Assembly (NCBI GenBank): GCA_013287465.1
Contig: JABDDS010000011.1
Coordinates: 1 to 39,022 of the forward strand
Source: Chlamydiota bacterium
GTDB taxonomy: Bacteria; Chlamydiota; Chlamydiia; Chlamydiales; Parachlamydiaceae
Length of the DNA stretch: 39,022 nucleotides
Direction: 5' to 3'
Notes under the pieces: model-generated
The model's input: the letters and a program-made list of their open reading frames with translations, nothing else
Database searches by the model: none
Told to the model about the DNA's origin: nothing
Program-made: the position numbers and the translations under genes
Shown: piece after piece, positions 17,958 through 27,162 of the stretch
Layout of the letters: each line of letters opens with the position of its first letter
Numbering within the stretch: the stretch's first letter is position 1

Positions 17958-20101
17958 AACCCTAAGCACGGTACAAATAAATCTGGAGCTTTTCCATCGG
18001 GACGTTTAATACCGATCGAGAAATAGACAGAGACACGCTCATCATCTTCACGATGTTGATAAGATAGTCTCATATTCCATGCAGAACGAAGGGTCCCTAG
18101 CAAATCGATTTCATATTCCGTATATGGGGGCTCATAAAGGCGGTTCCACCCGTGGCGCGATTCAACTTCAATGGCCCAACTGGGGTGAAAACGAACAAAA
18201 CAATGAAATAAAAAAGTATCACGTCGATCTGAAACCTGAGAATCCTTAAGCTGCCTAATCGTGCGAAAGGCATCTAAAATAAAATTCGTACGGTCGCCTT
18301 TACGCCAGTCGTAACGGCTTCTATGGCGATATTCTGCAGCAACGGCAATATCAGCACTATATGTCCATTCGGTGCGTATGTTAAAATGATCGACTTCATG
18401 ATGCATAAAATCCCATCCGGTATTTAAGCTATGGTAAAAATTGGGAAAAGTATTAAATCTAAAATTGGCATAGCCCTTGGGAATAGCTTGTGGAAAGGTG
18501 TCATTGTCAAAAAAGACATTAGCATAAATGTCGGCATAAATCTGCCGTTTAACAGATCCGTCACTTCGTTTAAAATAGAGTCCTTGAGAGGCCCCGAATC
18601 GCATGATGTTAAGCCGATACCATCCATCGTCGATGTCGAAAATATAATGCTCTCCTGGTAATACTGTGGGCATTGTATAGTAACTATAATCGACATAAGG
18701 GGTGATCACATGTTTAAAACGATTATAGCAACGCCATAACTCTGTATTTAAATTACATCCTAATTTACTAAAAACTAAGCATTTGGAATCGTGCTGAGGA
18801 CTGTTTCCATAAGCAATTAACGTCCCTCCTACTTCAGGGGTAATATTGACTTGGGCAACCGCTAGATGGCGATAGAATGTGGGAGAAAACTCAAACCGAG
18901 AAGAATGATAATCATGAACATTCACTTGATTGGTTCCATAAGAAAGATCTAAATATGAGGCTTTTAGTCTTATATCAGAAATGATTCCTGTAGGACCGAG
19001 ATCAAAAGGCAGCCATGAGGTTGTAAACGTTGGGAGTTCTTCTTTAACTGTCTGAAAGGAGTTAACCCTAAGGTGTGTCAATAAATTAGAGATCATTGTC
19101 TCCCTCTCATGACGAACGACCAATTCGGTTCTTCCTGCTGTGGCAAGTTTCAACCCAATGTCATTGTAATCTGTTGGCATATCAATATCGCTTACTTTGT
19201 CATAAGAGAGATGAACTGTCGTCCGATCATCCATCAAAGAGGCGTCGCCAACGCCTTGATAACGATAACGAAACATTTGTCTCGGGTGAATAATGGGAGA
19301 GTCGTAAGCAGCATAGCTGCTACTATCAAATGAAATTCTACGGTCAGGAGAAGTATAGACCACGCGTATTCCACCACCAAGCCCTCTTTTTAAACGGTAT
19401 TCAAGTCGAAGAAATGTCTTTATCCGCTCCCAAGAAAAAACCTCATAAACCAATCCAAAACGATGTCCTTGGTTCCCTCCCCACTTCACATTATAACTGA
19501 TCGGTGAATCAAAAATAGAATTTAGGTCAGCATACAATGAAGGGATCCAAAAAACGGGTAATCTAAAGATATTAAACGTGACGTCTTTGGCCTGAATATA
19601 CCGGTCTTCAGAGACCTCGACACTATCGGCTAATATTTCCCAATCGGCAATCACGTTGTCTGAAGTGGTCACAAAAGCGCTTTCTAAAAAATAACTGCCA
19701 TCGGCATACAGATAAATTGTTGCCCCCCCAAAAAACCAGGGTTCAACCATGGTACGTCCGTTGTAGATAATCCCTGTTCGACTTTGAAAGTCGTACTCTA
19801 AACGCTCCCCAACAAATACATACATTCCAAATTCAAGCATGAGATCACCAGAAGCGACAATCGTTGAAATTGGCTGATCTCCTTCCATCTTGCGCGTATA
19901 ATCGATAGAAGAGGCTTGGATGCGTAGGTCTGGGCCTTCAATGACGCCTCCTGAGCAAGTAGACAAAACCCCTTCGGAATAGGTAGGAGAACGCAAATGA
20001 ACAGTGATGCCTGGATGATAGATCTCATCCTGGCTCTCTTCCCCATGGAGCACAGCCCCTGTTAATAAGGAGATAATAAAGACAAAAAAGACAAAAAACA
20101 T
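17954..20101 (-). CDS. lptD: LPS-assembly protein LptD-like outer-membrane protein
   Basis: 715 residues. The N-terminus MFFVFFVFIISLLTGAVLHG is a signal peptide. An OstA-like domain follows (about residues 30-200), including repeated short strands such as GPDLRIQASSIDYTR and YDFQSRTGIIYNGRTM and a FRLPVFWIPSLYADL segment typical of LptD where the barrel begins. The rest is rich in alternating aromatic strands, as expected of a large beta-barrel. In Gram-negatives LptD/LptE place LPS in the outer leaflet. Last gene of a run maf, HEAT-repeat gene, lptD, with 21 bases before it. The stop overlaps the convergent mnmM stop. Family assignment is good; LptE is not in this window. Confidence 0.83.
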   Translation of the reverse strand: MFFVFFVFIISLLTGAVLHGEESQDEIYHPGITVHLRSPTYSEGVLSTCSGGVIEGPDLRIQASSIDYTRKMEGDQPISTIVASGDLMLEFGMYVFVGERLEYDFQSRTGIIYNGRTMVEPWFFGGATIYLYADGSYFLESAFVTTSDNVIADWEILADSVEVSEDRYIQAKDVTFNIFRLPVFWIPSLYADLNSIFDSPISYNVKWGGNQGHRFGLVYEVFSWERIKTFLRLEYRLKRGLGGGIRVVYTSPDRRISFDSSSYAAYDSPIIHPRQMFRYRYQGVGDASLMDDRTTVHLSYDKVSDIDMPTDYNDIGLKLATAGRTELVVRHERETMISNLLTHLRVNSFQTVKEELPTFTTSWLPFDLGPTGIISDIRLKASYLDLSYGTNQVNVHDYHSSRFEFSPTFYRHLAVAQVNITPEVGGTLIAYGNSPQHDSKCLVFSKLGCNLNTELWRCYNRFKHVITPYVDYSYYTMPTVLPGEHYIFDIDDGWYRLNIMRFGASQGLYFKRSDGSVKRQIYADIYANVFFDNDTFPQAIPKGYANFRFNTFPNFYHSLNTGWDFMHHEVDHFNIRTEWTYSADIAVAAEYRHRSRYDWRKGDRTNFILDAFRTIRQLKDSQVSDRRDTFLFHCFVRFHPSWAIEVESRHGWNRLYEPPYTEYEIDLLGTLRSAWNMRLSYQHREDDERVSVYFSIGIKRPDGKAPDLFVPCLGF

Positions 20102-20122
20102 TCGATGTATTACCTTCTAGGA

Positions 20123-21802
20123 TCATTGAATAGCGCGCATCAATAGCCCTATGAGAGCATATTTATTTTTAGAATTCCCTTTTTGTATAACGGAAATCAG
20201 CATATCAATCCCTTTATCATCTTGGACAGAAACAAATGATTCAAATGAATCTACCAGTAATCGGGATGTTTCTTGTGGAGTGAGCTCAAATGAAGAACCA
20301 GTACTTACACGCATATCCCAAGGAACAACTGGGCGGAACTGAATGAGGTCTACATTGCATTGTTGAGTCACCCAGTCGCGCAAGTTATCTGCGTATGGTC
20401 CCGGCTCTTTTAATCGATAGAGAGCTAAGTTACAATAGTTTCGTATCAATGGAGCACCGACTTTTTCCTGGTATTTTTTGAGAAGAGCAATGACTGCAGG
20501 AGTAGGGTGGTTTTCGAGGATTTCAATCAAGACTGGTACCAGGTCATTTTGCTGGGTTTCAAATATTTTATGGGCAATAGAAAGAAAATCTTTTTCCGGT
20601 AACTCAACAGCTTTCATTAAAAGAGCTTCACGCAGATGGAGAGACATTTCAAGCACGATTGGTTCTTGCGCGAAGTTTTCTTTAGCGGAGGGGACTACTT
20701 TAAAAGCTGAAAGGCTTTTTCCGTGAGAATTGACCTTAACGACAGCAAAATCACGAGAATCTCTGATTAGGATGGGACAGAGAGGGACCAAACATCGGCT
20801 ATCCTGTAATTCAAGAAGTGCAGCTGCAGCGTTAACGCGCACTTGCAAATCGGGATATTTGATAAGTTCTACAAGGACGGGTTCACTTCCTGGCATATTT
20901 CCCAATAAAGAAATTGCAAAAAGATCGCGTGTCTTAGCGATTTTTTCTACTTCTCCCCTTACCTCCTCCCTTCCGAGTGCATAAAGTGATTGCAACGCTG
21001 CGAGCTGAACGGTAATATTTGGACTGCGAGCTAACTGCTGTAACTTTGAGATAGCTCCTTCATCGCGCAAAGCACCTAAGGCTGCAGCGCAAGCTTCTTG
21101 CTGAATGACCTCATGATGTGACGCTAGCCGTTCTATAATAGGCAAAAAATCATCGTGTCCATACTGAGCTACACTAATGATCGAAGCGACCCTGATTTGT
21201 TCATTTGAATTTGTCAATAGTTTGCGGAGAATTTTTTTGGCTTCTGGAGTCCCGCTAATAGCAAAAAGTTGTGGAAATATTGCCCATACCTGCTCCGGAA
21301 GCTTTGACATCAAGCCTTCAATTTGTCCTACGGCTTTTGGATCTTTTTTATCTGCAAGCTGAAATGCTGCCTCTAAACGGATAAGGAGCGAATTCGATTT
21401 CATAGCACGGTGAAGGATCTGGTCTGCACGATCATTGTGATAACGAGCCAAAAAGTTAAGGGAGATAAGCTCTAATTCCTGCTGATTACTCGCCAATCCG
21501 TCTTCGACGATATAAAGAGCTTTTTCATTTCCGGAAATACCGGCACCGAATAGTGTGAGGAGCTGCGTCTCTGGATCTTTAATTCGAAATCCCTGATCGA
21601 GAAGAACAAGCCCTATCCTTTCTACCAACTCAAAATCATGACTCCCAGTTTCCTGACGCAAAGCCTCATAAGCACGCAGCGCTTGTTCAGTATTTCCAGT
21701 GTGCATAAGATACAAAATATGACTTCCTGGCGTGGTCGAAGGCGACTCAGTGGCACCTAGACAAAAGGAAAGACTTAGCAGCAACAAGAACATTATTCTC
21801 AT
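20123..21802 (-). CDS. Secreted or periplasmic HEAT-repeat protein
   Basis: I prefer the start at [13 protein letters not shown] (21802), because its ATG overlaps the maf stop as ATGA; a further upstream Met adds five residues. The first 18 or so residues form a signal peptide cut near CLGATES. The body (about 559 residues) consists of HEAT/PBS-lyase-like repeats, for example '[24 protein letters not shown]' and '[17 protein letters not shown]', giving an alpha-solenoid for protein binding. Exact function unknown. The position directly before lptD suggests a role in envelope assembly, but that is inference. Confidence 0.8.
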   Translation of the reverse strand: MRIMFLLLLSLSFCLGATESPSTTPGSHILYLMHTGNTEQALRAYEALRQETGSHDFELVERIGLVLLDQGFRIKDPETQLLTLFGAGISGNEKALYIVEDGLASNQQELELISLNFLARYHNDRADQILHRAMKSNSLLIRLEAAFQLADKKDPKAVGQIEGLMSKLPEQVWAIFPQLFAISGTPEAKKILRKLLTNSNEQIRVASIISVAQYGHDDFLPIIERLASHHEVIQQEACAAALGALRDEGAISKLQQLARSPNITVQLAALQSLYALGREEVRGEVEKIAKTRDLFAISLLGNMPGSEPVLVELIKYPDLQVRVNAAAALLELQDSRCLVPLCPILIRDSRDFAVVKVNSHGKSLSAFKVVPSAKENFAQEPIVLEMSLHLREALLMKAVELPEKDFLSIAHKIFETQQNDLVPVLIEILENHPTPAVIALLKKYQEKVGAPLIRNYCNLALYRLKEPGPYADNLRDWVTQQCNVDLIQFRPVVPWDMRVSTGSSFELTPQETSRLLVDSFESFVSVQDDKGIDMLISVIQKGNSKNKYALIGLLMRAIQ

Positions 21803-22383
21803 TTTAAATAGTCCCATAGGTCAATCCCTACTTTCATCAATAAACGACGCACGGTGGTGATCGGCAACCCCATGACATTGTAATAACATCCTTCTATCCT
21901 TTCTACAATCAGTCCTCCCCCCATTTGTATCGCATAACCTCCAGCCTTATCAGCACAATGAACACTATTGTGATAATGTCGGATTTCCTTTGGAGTGAGC
22001 GGTGTGAATAACACCTTGGTTTCTTCGCATTGAGTATAGACAGACTTCCCTTGTACGACTGAGACTCCAGTAAATACGCTATGCCAACTGCCTGCCAATT
22101 CTGAAACGGCATTGAAAGCATCTTCTTTGCTTTTGGGTTTGCCATAGATTTTACCATCTTTAAAGACGATTGTATCCGCCCCAAGAATGATTGCATCTGG
22201 AAACTGAGGGAGCAAAGAACATGCTTTCCCCGAAGCCAATTCAGAGACATAGGCAACAGGGTCTCCATTAAATAGAAGGGCTTCTTCATCATAAATGGGC
22301 GATGCTTGTTGGAAAGGAAGAGAAAAATAGCCAAGGATTTCCTTTCTACGTGGGGATTGAGAACCGAGAATAAATTGAGTCAT
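21799..22383 (-). CDS. maf: Maf-type nucleoside triphosphate pyrophosphatase
   Basis: House-cleaning pyrophosphatase that removes non-canonical or modified dNTP/NTP. 194 residues, family usual length. Motifs: [13 protein letters not shown] (residues 5-17), the YDEEA loop, [20 protein letters not shown] (about 65-84), the SVFTGVSVV stretch, and [31 protein letters not shown], the Maf signature. Translationally coupled to the HEAT-repeat gene. Confidence 0.94.
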   Translation of the reverse strand: MTQFILGSQSPRRKEILGYFSLPFQQASPIYDEEALLFNGDPVAYVSELASGKACSLLPQFPDAIILGADTIVFKDGKIYGKPKSKEDAFNAVSELAGSWHSVFTGVSVVQGKSVYTQCEETKVLFTPLTPKEIRHYHNSVHCADKAGGYAIQMGGGLIVERIEGCYYNVMGLPITTVRRLLMKVGIDLWDYLK

Positions 22384-22427
22384 AGTAGTCCTAAAATTTT
22401 GTATCGAGAATACCTAATCGGAGACTC

Positions 22428-22739
22428 TTATGCAATAAATACTTGGGGGAAGATGGAAATCAGAAGATGATCTAACGGAAAATCGACGCAATAGCTTTTC
22501 ATTTTCTGAATAATATGTTTTTCTACCTGCCGAATGTCATCAAGAGAACTTCCTTCTTTTAAATAAGATCCCAAATAAATCTTACCTTCGTGGCTGACCT
22601 CAATGAGATTCTCCTCTAAATTAGAGGGTAGAATTACAACTTGTTTCCATAGAAAACTTTTGCTAAGAATGATCTTCATTTCTGAATTAATGTGATAACC
22701 AATAAATAATCTGACTGTGACACCTTGATCGTTCATCAT
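22428..22739 (-). CDS. Hypothetical protein, 103 residues
   Basis: Small soluble protein with no recognised family, signal or membrane segment. The centre reads NLIEVSHEGKIYLGSYLKEGSSLDDIRQVEKHI, an alternating strand-helix pattern. Start uncertain by one codon (two adjacent Met). It lies 44 bases upstream of maf and 9 bases downstream of another small gene, so all may be cotranscribed. Confidence 0.65.
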   Translation of the reverse strand: MMNDQGVTVRLFIGYHINSEMKIILSKSFLWKQVVILPSNLEENLIEVSHEGKIYLGSYLKEGSSLDDIRQVEKHIIQKMKSYCVDFPLDHLLISIFPQVFIA

Positions 22740-22748
22740 TCATTCCTT

Positions 22749-23084
22749 TTATGGACGGACAATTATATATAAAAATCCTGCCACTATCAAGACAGTACAA
22801 AATACTGTCCCCAAAAACATGATTTTTTCTTCGCGCCGGTCACAAGGAGTGCTTCCTTCGTTTGGATCATCATCTCTAAAACAATTTTGTATCCATGTAA
22901 GCCGTTCTTGGGGTAATGGTTTTCTTTCAATATGGGGTTCTCTTAGGATCGTGTCTCGAACGTTTTGGTCTATTTTAGATTCTATCGACGGACTCTGTGG
23001 ATGATTAACGGATTGTGTTGCTACTCCCGGAAGCTCAGTATAATAAAATTGAGGGGATGTTTGATCGGATGTCTGCACTCGCAT
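22749..23084 (-). CDS. Hypothetical protein with a single C-terminal membrane anchor
   Basis: 111 residues. The first 85 are hydrophilic and rich in Pro, Gln and Ser. One hydrophobic helix, IMFLGTVFCTVLIVAGFLYIIV (about residues 88-109), ends the protein, so it would be tail-anchored with the N-terminus in the cytosol. No family recognised. First gene of the minus-strand run toward maf. Confidence 0.65.
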   Translation of the reverse strand: MRVQTSDQTSPQFYYTELPGVATQSVNHPQSPSIESKIDQNVRDTILREPHIERKPLPQERLTWIQNCFRDDDPNEGSTPCDRREEKIMFLGTVFCTVLIVAGFLYIIVRP

Positions 23085-23459
23085 GTTACACCTATTCGTT
23101 ATTCGTTAACTGACTAACGCGAGTTTTGGATAAGCAACAGCATTGGGGTCTGGCTTGGTATTCTGGTATTCTGGGGGGCATAGGGGGCAGGCTTGGTATT
23201 CTGGTATTTTGGTGTCCATCGTTATAGACTAGGCAACGAACACCAAAATATCAGAATACCAAGCCAGACCCCATGCTTCCCCCAGAATATCAGAATACCA
23301 AGCCTGACCTCAGTGCTGGTTATCCAAAACTCGCGTTGACTAAGAAGGTACTTTACTAGATGATTTTGATAAAGACAATTCAAAATAAAGCAATTCCATA
23401 AAAATTTAAATCAGCTTATGTTGATGGAATCCATAATAATGAAATCTGGAGTATAGCTT
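23085..23459. other. Gene-free stretch dominated by a long inverted repeat
   Basis: 375 bases between divergent genes. About 230 of them (23112-23341) form a fold-back element. The rest, 23342-23459, is AT-rich and presumably carries the promoter of the beta-propeller gene; no clear -35/-10 pair found. Confidence 0.6.
23112..23341. repeat. Long fold-back element (about 105-base arms) with GGTATTCTGGTATT words
   Basis: The left arm (from 23112) and right arm (to 23341) align as imperfect reverse complements over about 100 bases, including an outer match around ACGCGAGTTTTGGATAA. The turn lies near 23215-23229. Each arm holds two copies of a core reading GGGGTCTGGCTTGGTATTC or a near variant, followed by TGGTATT words spaced 8 bases apart. 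No ORF of note lies inside. Confidence 0.9.
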
Positions 23460-24545
23460 GTGAAAAAGTGTCATCCGCTTTTACGTTTGGCCAAGAATTT
23501 TCTTCTGCCTGCCCTAGTGATTTTACCCGTAATTCTTTGTCATGGAACCGACAGAGAACCCATCGCTGCAAGTTCACCCTTGCAATCAGTACTCCATACA
23601 TGGCCAAAAAAGTATCTAGAGTACGTTGAAAACCGCACTCGCTTATCGACATGTACAGGTGTGATTTGGGTCAGCGATAACAAATTAATTTCGATAGGTG
23701 CTCATAATCACTCTCTTGACACCTATCACTTTGATCCAACCATTCCATCACTTTTCGCATGTAAAAATGAGAATCTTAACGATTTTCAAACAACGCCAGT
23801 TGGGCAACTTGAAAATATGGCTGTTTGCAAAGATGGCTCTTTAGCGGCCGTGGCGAATAACGGAGCAGCATCCGTCCATCTCTACAAAATAGTAAATACG
23901 GAGTTTACCCATCTAGCCGAAATCCCTAAAGTTGGCAGCGGCTGGTGGGTCCATGGGACGCGATTTTCTCGCCAAATGGATTACATTGCTTATACAATAT
24001 TTGGTAATCCTGGAAAAATCATATTGTTTCACATTATGAAAAACGGAGATGAGGCTAGTGTTACCCTTTCTCAGGAAATGGAGACAACTCTATTTCCACT
24101 GCACCCAAAAGGCATCGATTTTTCTATGGATGATCAATTCGTTGTAGTTTGTTATGCAATAAACAATTCTAAGACACCAAACTGTTTAAGCGGAGCTCTT
24201 GCCGTTTATTCATTTGATCGAATTAATGGAAAGATTGATCCGAGACCGATCTCTATCATAGGAACTTCAGAGTTGCTATGCGTTCCAGAAGACGTTTGTT
24301 TTTCTCCTGATGGATCTTCCATTTTAGTGACAAACCACGGTAACGATACAATTACCATCCATGCTTTTAATCCTACAACCGGACAGTTAGGAAAAAGTGA
24401 AATCTTATTACAAAACCCTGAAGCTCAATTATCATTCCCTCACGGACTTAGCATTTCCCCTAATGGTAAATACTTAGCTGTTACGAACTATGGTGATGAC
24501 ACAGTCAAAATTTATACAGTCCCTGCTTGCCCTTCAAAAAAATGA
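23460..24545 (+). CDS. Secreted beta-propeller (YVTN / lactonase-like) protein
   Basis: 361 residues, GTG start with TGGAG 9 bases upstream. The N-terminus MKKCHPLLRLAKNFLLPALVILPVILC is basic then hydrophobic: a signal peptide. The rest shows propeller-blade repeats: 'GQLENMAVCKDGSLAAVANNG', 'VPEDVCFSPDGSSILVTNHG', 'FPHGLSISPNGKYLAVTNYG', each 'FSPDG...L.VTN.G..T'. This matches the 7-bladed lactonase/YVTN family (PF10282-like), in which 6-phosphogluconolactonases and many binding proteins occur. A DevB-type pgl already exists in the window, and the export signal makes an enzymatic role in sugar metabolism unlikely here. Exact role unknown. Confidence 0.8.
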   Translation: MKKCHPLLRLAKNFLLPALVILPVILCHGTDREPIAASSPLQSVLHTWPKKYLEYVENRTRLSTCTGVIWVSDNKLISIGAHNHSLDTYHFDPTIPSLFACKNENLNDFQTTPVGQLENMAVCKDGSLAAVANNGAASVHLYKIVNTEFTHLAEIPKVGSGWWVHGTRFSRQMDYIAYTIFGNPGKIILFHIMKNGDEASVTLSQEMETTLFPLHPKGIDFSMDDQFVVVCYAINNSKTPNCLSGALAVYSFDRINGKIDPRPISIIGTSELLCVPEDVCFSPDGSSILVTNHGNDTITIHAFNPTTGQLGKSEILLQNPEAQLSFPHGLSISPNGKYLAVTNYGDDTVKIYTVPACPSKK

Positions 24546-24560
24546 ATTCACACAGAATTA

Positions 24561-24585
24561 GCAAGGAGAGAAAAAATCTCCTTGC
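24561..24585. terminator. Hairpin after the beta-propeller gene
   Basis: Perfect 9-base stem GCAAGGAGA / TCTCCTTGC with a 7-base A-rich loop, 16 bases after the stop. No T-run follows, so it is a weak intrinsic terminator at best. Its last bases overlap the next promoter's -35 box. Confidence 0.4.
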
Positions 24586-24611
24586 AACTATACAGCATAA
24601 TTGAGTATACT
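24582..24611 (+). promoter_or_regulatory. Promoter for the small basic protein genes
   Basis: TTGCAA at 24582-24587 and TATACT at 24606-24611, 18-base spacer. The leader of about 36 bases carries AGGAGA 9 bases before the ATG at 24654. Confidence 0.6.
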
Positions 24612-24653
24612 CACCCTTTCAGAATTTAAAGTATTTCCAGGAGAAAATCTAAT

Positions 24654-24827
24654 ATGGTACGCATTAGTAAACAGCAAGAAAGAAGAAGTCGATCTCCGCG
24701 TAGAACGCGAGCTCCGTCTCCAAAAACAGGCCCAAAAAAGGACAACCTGCCTGCAGGTTTTAAAGTCCATCCTAATGCCGTTGAAGGCGATATTGCAGCG
24801 ACAGTATTCATCCCTAAAATTAAGTAA
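24654..24827 (+). CDS. Small basic protein, 57 residues
   Basis: Starts at an ATG with a strong AGGAGA Shine-Dalgarno behind a clear promoter. The N-terminal 30 residues are Arg/Ser/Pro-rich (ERRSRSPRRTRAPSPKTGPK), suggesting nucleic-acid binding. The C-terminal part, NLPAGFKVHPNAVEGD then AATVFIPKIK, is neutral and strand-like. It sits 23 bases before the PVC signature protein gene and probably shares its transcript. I do not recall a named family; small unnamed ORFs occur at the corresponding spot in Chlamydia. Confidence 0.75.
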   Translation: MVRISKQQERRSRSPRRTRAPSPKTGPKKDNLPAGFKVHPNAVEGDIAATVFIPKIK

Positions 24828-24850
24828 TTTCCACATAAGGTGACAACAAC

Positions 24851-25009
24851 ATGTCTAGACACACAAGCTACGGCAAAGCCAATAAAGGTGCAAAAAAACG
24901 CAATGTTCTCAAACGCTTTGAACGCGTTGAAGTTCTAAAGAAACTAGGACGCTGGAAAAATGACGCAACTCGCGTCACAGGTCTTCCTAAAACACCAGTA
25001 GCACCTTAA
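24851..25009 (+). CDS. PVC-superphylum small basic 'signature' protein
   Basis: 52 residues, strongly basic. The reading KRNVLKRFERVEVLKKLGR, then W, ending in TGLPKTPVAP fits the pattern I know for the small signature protein shared by Planctomycetes, Verrucomicrobia and Chlamydiae (RNVL-x-R-x-ER-hydrophobic, G-x-W, GLPK). It has been proposed to be ribosome-associated and to have a housekeeping role. The ATG follows AAGGTGACAAC. It is flanked upstream by another small basic protein and downstream, after hairpin repeats, by ybeY, an rRNA-processing enzyme. This neighbourhood fits a translation-related function. Confidence 0.85.
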   Translation: MSRHTSYGKANKGAKKRNVLKRFERVEVLKKLGRWKNDATRVTGLPKTPVAP

Positions 25010-25023
25010 AATTAATACCTGTC

Positions 25024-25105
25024 GCCGCATTCGCGGCTCATCTATTAATTTAATCTTCCCATGGGCTCACGCCCATGGCTACATGCTTTAGCCGCATTCG
25101 CGGCT
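25024..25105. repeat. Hairpin repeats: GCCGCATTCGCGGCT (twice) around CCATGGGC-TCAC-GCCCATGG
   Basis: GCCGC-attc-GCGGC occurs at 25024 and again at 25091, each a small hairpin. Between them, 25059-25078 is a perfect 8-base stem with a TCAC loop. Short palindromes of this kind in an intergenic gap behave like REP-type repeats; they may also slow transcription or protect the upstream mRNA. Confidence 0.8.
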
Positions 25106-25127
25106 TAAACTACAATATGTAATTATT

Positions 25128-25577
25128 ATGGACGTCCACGTCATCCAAGACCAGACATTTCTCCCGATATCTGTAGAGTCTGTCGTTACCCTTGTGAACG
25201 ATTTTATTGCCTTTTGGAAGCTTAAATACGATGAAGTTTCCATCTCTTTTGTCGATACCCCGACAATTTCGAAATTACATGCAGATTTTTTTGATGACCC
25301 TACCACTACCGATTGCATTTCGTTTCCAATGGATCCTCCGGACGGCACCGGTTATCTCGTGATGGGTGACTTATTCGTCTGTCCCGAAACAGCACATTCT
25401 TATGTTGCATCACATGGCGGCAACGTGTATAAAGAGGTAACCCTTTATGTCACTCATGGGCTCCTCCATCTCATCGGTTACGATGATATTGAAGAAGAGG
25501 ACATTAAAGAAATAAGAGATGCTGAGAGTCGTTATTTGGCTCATGTTGCTGAAAATGACCTGTGGCTGAACGCTTAA
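25128..25577 (+). CDS. ybeY: Endoribonuclease YbeY (rRNA maturation factor)
   Basis: 149 residues, family length about 150. Zinc-dependent RNase acting in 16S rRNA 3' maturation and ribosome quality control. Visible: DCISFPMD (family 'TDVLSFP'), LGDLFVC-like MGDLFVCPET, and the metal motif VTHGLLHLIGYDD (about residues 109-121). In most YbeY the motif is HGxLHLxGYDH; here the third ligand position is Asp instead of His. Asp could still bind zinc. Start ATG has only a weak Shine-Dalgarno (AATTATT before it). The CBS-domain gene follows 21 bases later. Confidence 0.92.
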   Translation: MDVHVIQDQTFLPISVESVVTLVNDFIAFWKLKYDEVSISFVDTPTISKLHADFFDDPTTTDCISFPMDPPDGTGYLVMGDLFVCPETAHSYVASHGGNVYKEVTLYVTHGLLHLIGYDDIEEEDIKEIRDAESRYLAHVAENDLWLNA

Positions 25578-25598
25578 ACTTTCATCTATGGAGAAAGC

Positions 25599-26939
25599 TT
25601 GTTTCCCATCATTAGTTTCCTTTTGACTCTCCTTTTCCTAACCGGAGCCTTCTTTCTAACAGCTTTGACGAGTGCTTTTCGGAAAATTCAAAAACGGGAT
25701 TCCAAAAAACGCATTTCTTCTGGAAAATGGTTTTTCTACCGTCCTTTTCACCATTATTTCTTCCCTTCTCATGAGTTTGAGGGACTGTTTTTTGCTACCG
25801 TATGCGCTCAAAATATTGCCCGGTGTTGCTATGGAGCTACCGCCGTTATTTTTCTGATTAATACTCCACTTTTCTACGCAGACGCCCCTCATAATTTCTC
25901 TGCAGATTTCTGGATTATCCTTTCTGCAATGACAATTCTTCTTGCCTCATTTTTATTTGGTGAATATTTTCCACGTATCTTGGGGATGCGCGTCCCTGAA
26001 CAAATTATGCGAATAGCTCCTGCCTTCTCCTCTATTTTCATGTTTATAGCATTTCCTTGTACGTTTCTTTTTCTGAAAATTTCCCAGTCTTTTTCCCGTA
26101 CGATCTACTTCGACCACCTCGATGAACCCGATGCACAAACCAAGCAAGAGATCATCGATATCATCCACGAAGCTGAGCTTGGACAAGGAATCAACCGCCA
26201 GGATAAACAGCTGATCGAATCTGTCCTTTCATTCAAAGATCGCATTGCGCGCGAAGTGATGGTCCCCAGGGTTGATGTCTTCAGTTTACCTGCACATACA
26301 CCGATCAAAGATGCTGCCAGATTTATTATGACCGAGGGGTATAGCCGCATCCCTATTTACAAGAACACAGTCGATGAAGTCATCGGTGTTTTAATGTACA
26401 AAGATGTACTGGCAAAATTTTTGGAAAGCCTCGAAAAAGGACACGACAGCTCCATATTACAAGCACCGATAGAAACGATTCAAAAAAGTGTCATTTACAC
26501 CCCCGAAACGAAGAAAATATCGAATCTACTGCAGGAATTTCGCAAAAAACAGGTCCACCTCGCTATCGTTGTCGACGAGTATGGAGGCACAGAAGGGATT
26601 GTCACAATCGAAGATATTCTAGAAGAAATCGTCGGCGACATCTCCGATGAATATGACACCGACGAAGCTCTATTTAAAAAACAGTCCGACGAGACATGGA
26701 TCATCGATGCGAGAATGAATCTTTTAGACGTCGAAGAACTGCTCGACATCAAAATCCCCCAAGAGGGGGACTACGAAACGATTGGAGGATATGTGTTCCA
26801 TTGTGCTGGGACAATCCCTTCAAAAGGCTTCACCATCCATAATGATGCCTTTGAGCTGCAAGTGACAAACTCCAATGAACGCTCAGTGGAGCAGGTGCGC
26901 ATTAAGCGTCTGCAACACAACACACACTATGAAGAATAA
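25599..26939 (+). CDS. CNNM/CorC-type membrane protein with CBS domains (hemolysin-related family)
   Basis: 446 residues, TTG start with GGAGAAAGC just upstream; the only nearby ATG (25588) is in another frame. The N-terminal membrane domain (DUF21/CNNM-like, about residues 1-170) has four hydrophobic segments. LIESVLSFKDRIAREVMVPRVDVFSLP (about 205-231) begins the CBS pair. VDEYGGTEGIVTIEDILEEIVGDISDEYD is the classic end of CBS2, and a CorC/HlyC domain (about 360-440) ends the protein. Members take part in Mg2+/Co2+ efflux or transport regulation; despite the historic name, no haemolytic activity is implied. Linked to ybeY as in Chlamydia and many other bacteria. Confidence 0.9.
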   Translation: MFPIISFLLTLLFLTGAFFLTALTSAFRKIQKRDSKKRISSGKWFFYRPFHHYFFPSHEFEGLFFATVCAQNIARCCYGATAVIFLINTPLFYADAPHNFSADFWIILSAMTILLASFLFGEYFPRILGMRVPEQIMRIAPAFSSIFMFIAFPCTFLFLKISQSFSRTIYFDHLDEPDAQTKQEIIDIIHEAELGQGINRQDKQLIESVLSFKDRIAREVMVPRVDVFSLPAHTPIKDAARFIMTEGYSRIPIYKNTVDEVIGVLMYKDVLAKFLESLEKGHDSSILQAPIETIQKSVIYTPETKKISNLLQEFRKKQVHLAIVVDEYGGTEGIVTIEDILEEIVGDISDEYDTDEALFKKQSDETWIIDARMNLLDVEELLDIKIPQEGDYETIGGYVFHCAGTIPSKGFTIHNDAFELQVTNSNERSVEQVRIKRLQHNTHYEE

Positions 26940-26959
26940 GGAGGATAGACTATCCTCCT
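26939..26959. terminator. Bidirectional hairpin between convergent genes
   Basis: Perfect 9-base stem AGGAGGATA / TATCCTCCT with a 3-base loop, starting at the stop codon of the CBS gene and lying before the stop of the minus-strand DUF2892 gene. Only a short A/T run follows, so it is probably a weak terminator in both directions. Confidence 0.6.
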
Positions 26960-26964
26960 AAAGC

Positions 26965-27162
26965 CTATTTTCTGTCCCTGGGACAATAGTTCTTTCCAAG
27001 AATTTGATAGATCACACACCAGCTTGCCACTGCCTCGTAAAGGGTAAACAGACCCAAGATTAGGGCGATGAGGCTCCACTGCCACCACGCATAACCGAGT
27101 AACACGATTGCAATGCTCAATCTAAAGAGACGCCCGGGCGTGCCGATATTTTTTTTAATCAC
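26965..27162 (-). CDS. DUF2892 / YgaP-like small membrane protein
   Basis: 65 residues: MIKKNIGTPGRLFRLSIAIVLL, then a second helix with WSLIALILGLFTLYEAV, ending CPRDRK. The 'N-x-G-x-x-DR/GR-x-x-R' start and two helices match the DUF2892 (inner-membrane YgaP-like) family; function unknown. The start overlaps the miaB stop by 8 bases, so it is translationally coupled to miaB. Cys residues near the end of helix 2 are typical of the family. Confidence 0.8.
   Translation of the reverse strand: MIKKNIGTPGRLFRLSIAIVLLGYAWWQWSLIALILGLFTLYEAVASWCVIYQILGKNYCPRDRK

Noticed and set aside
25024-25105. Riboswitch or attenuator before ybeY
   Set aside because: Only simple, separate hairpins that look like REP-type repeats; no known aptamer consensus.
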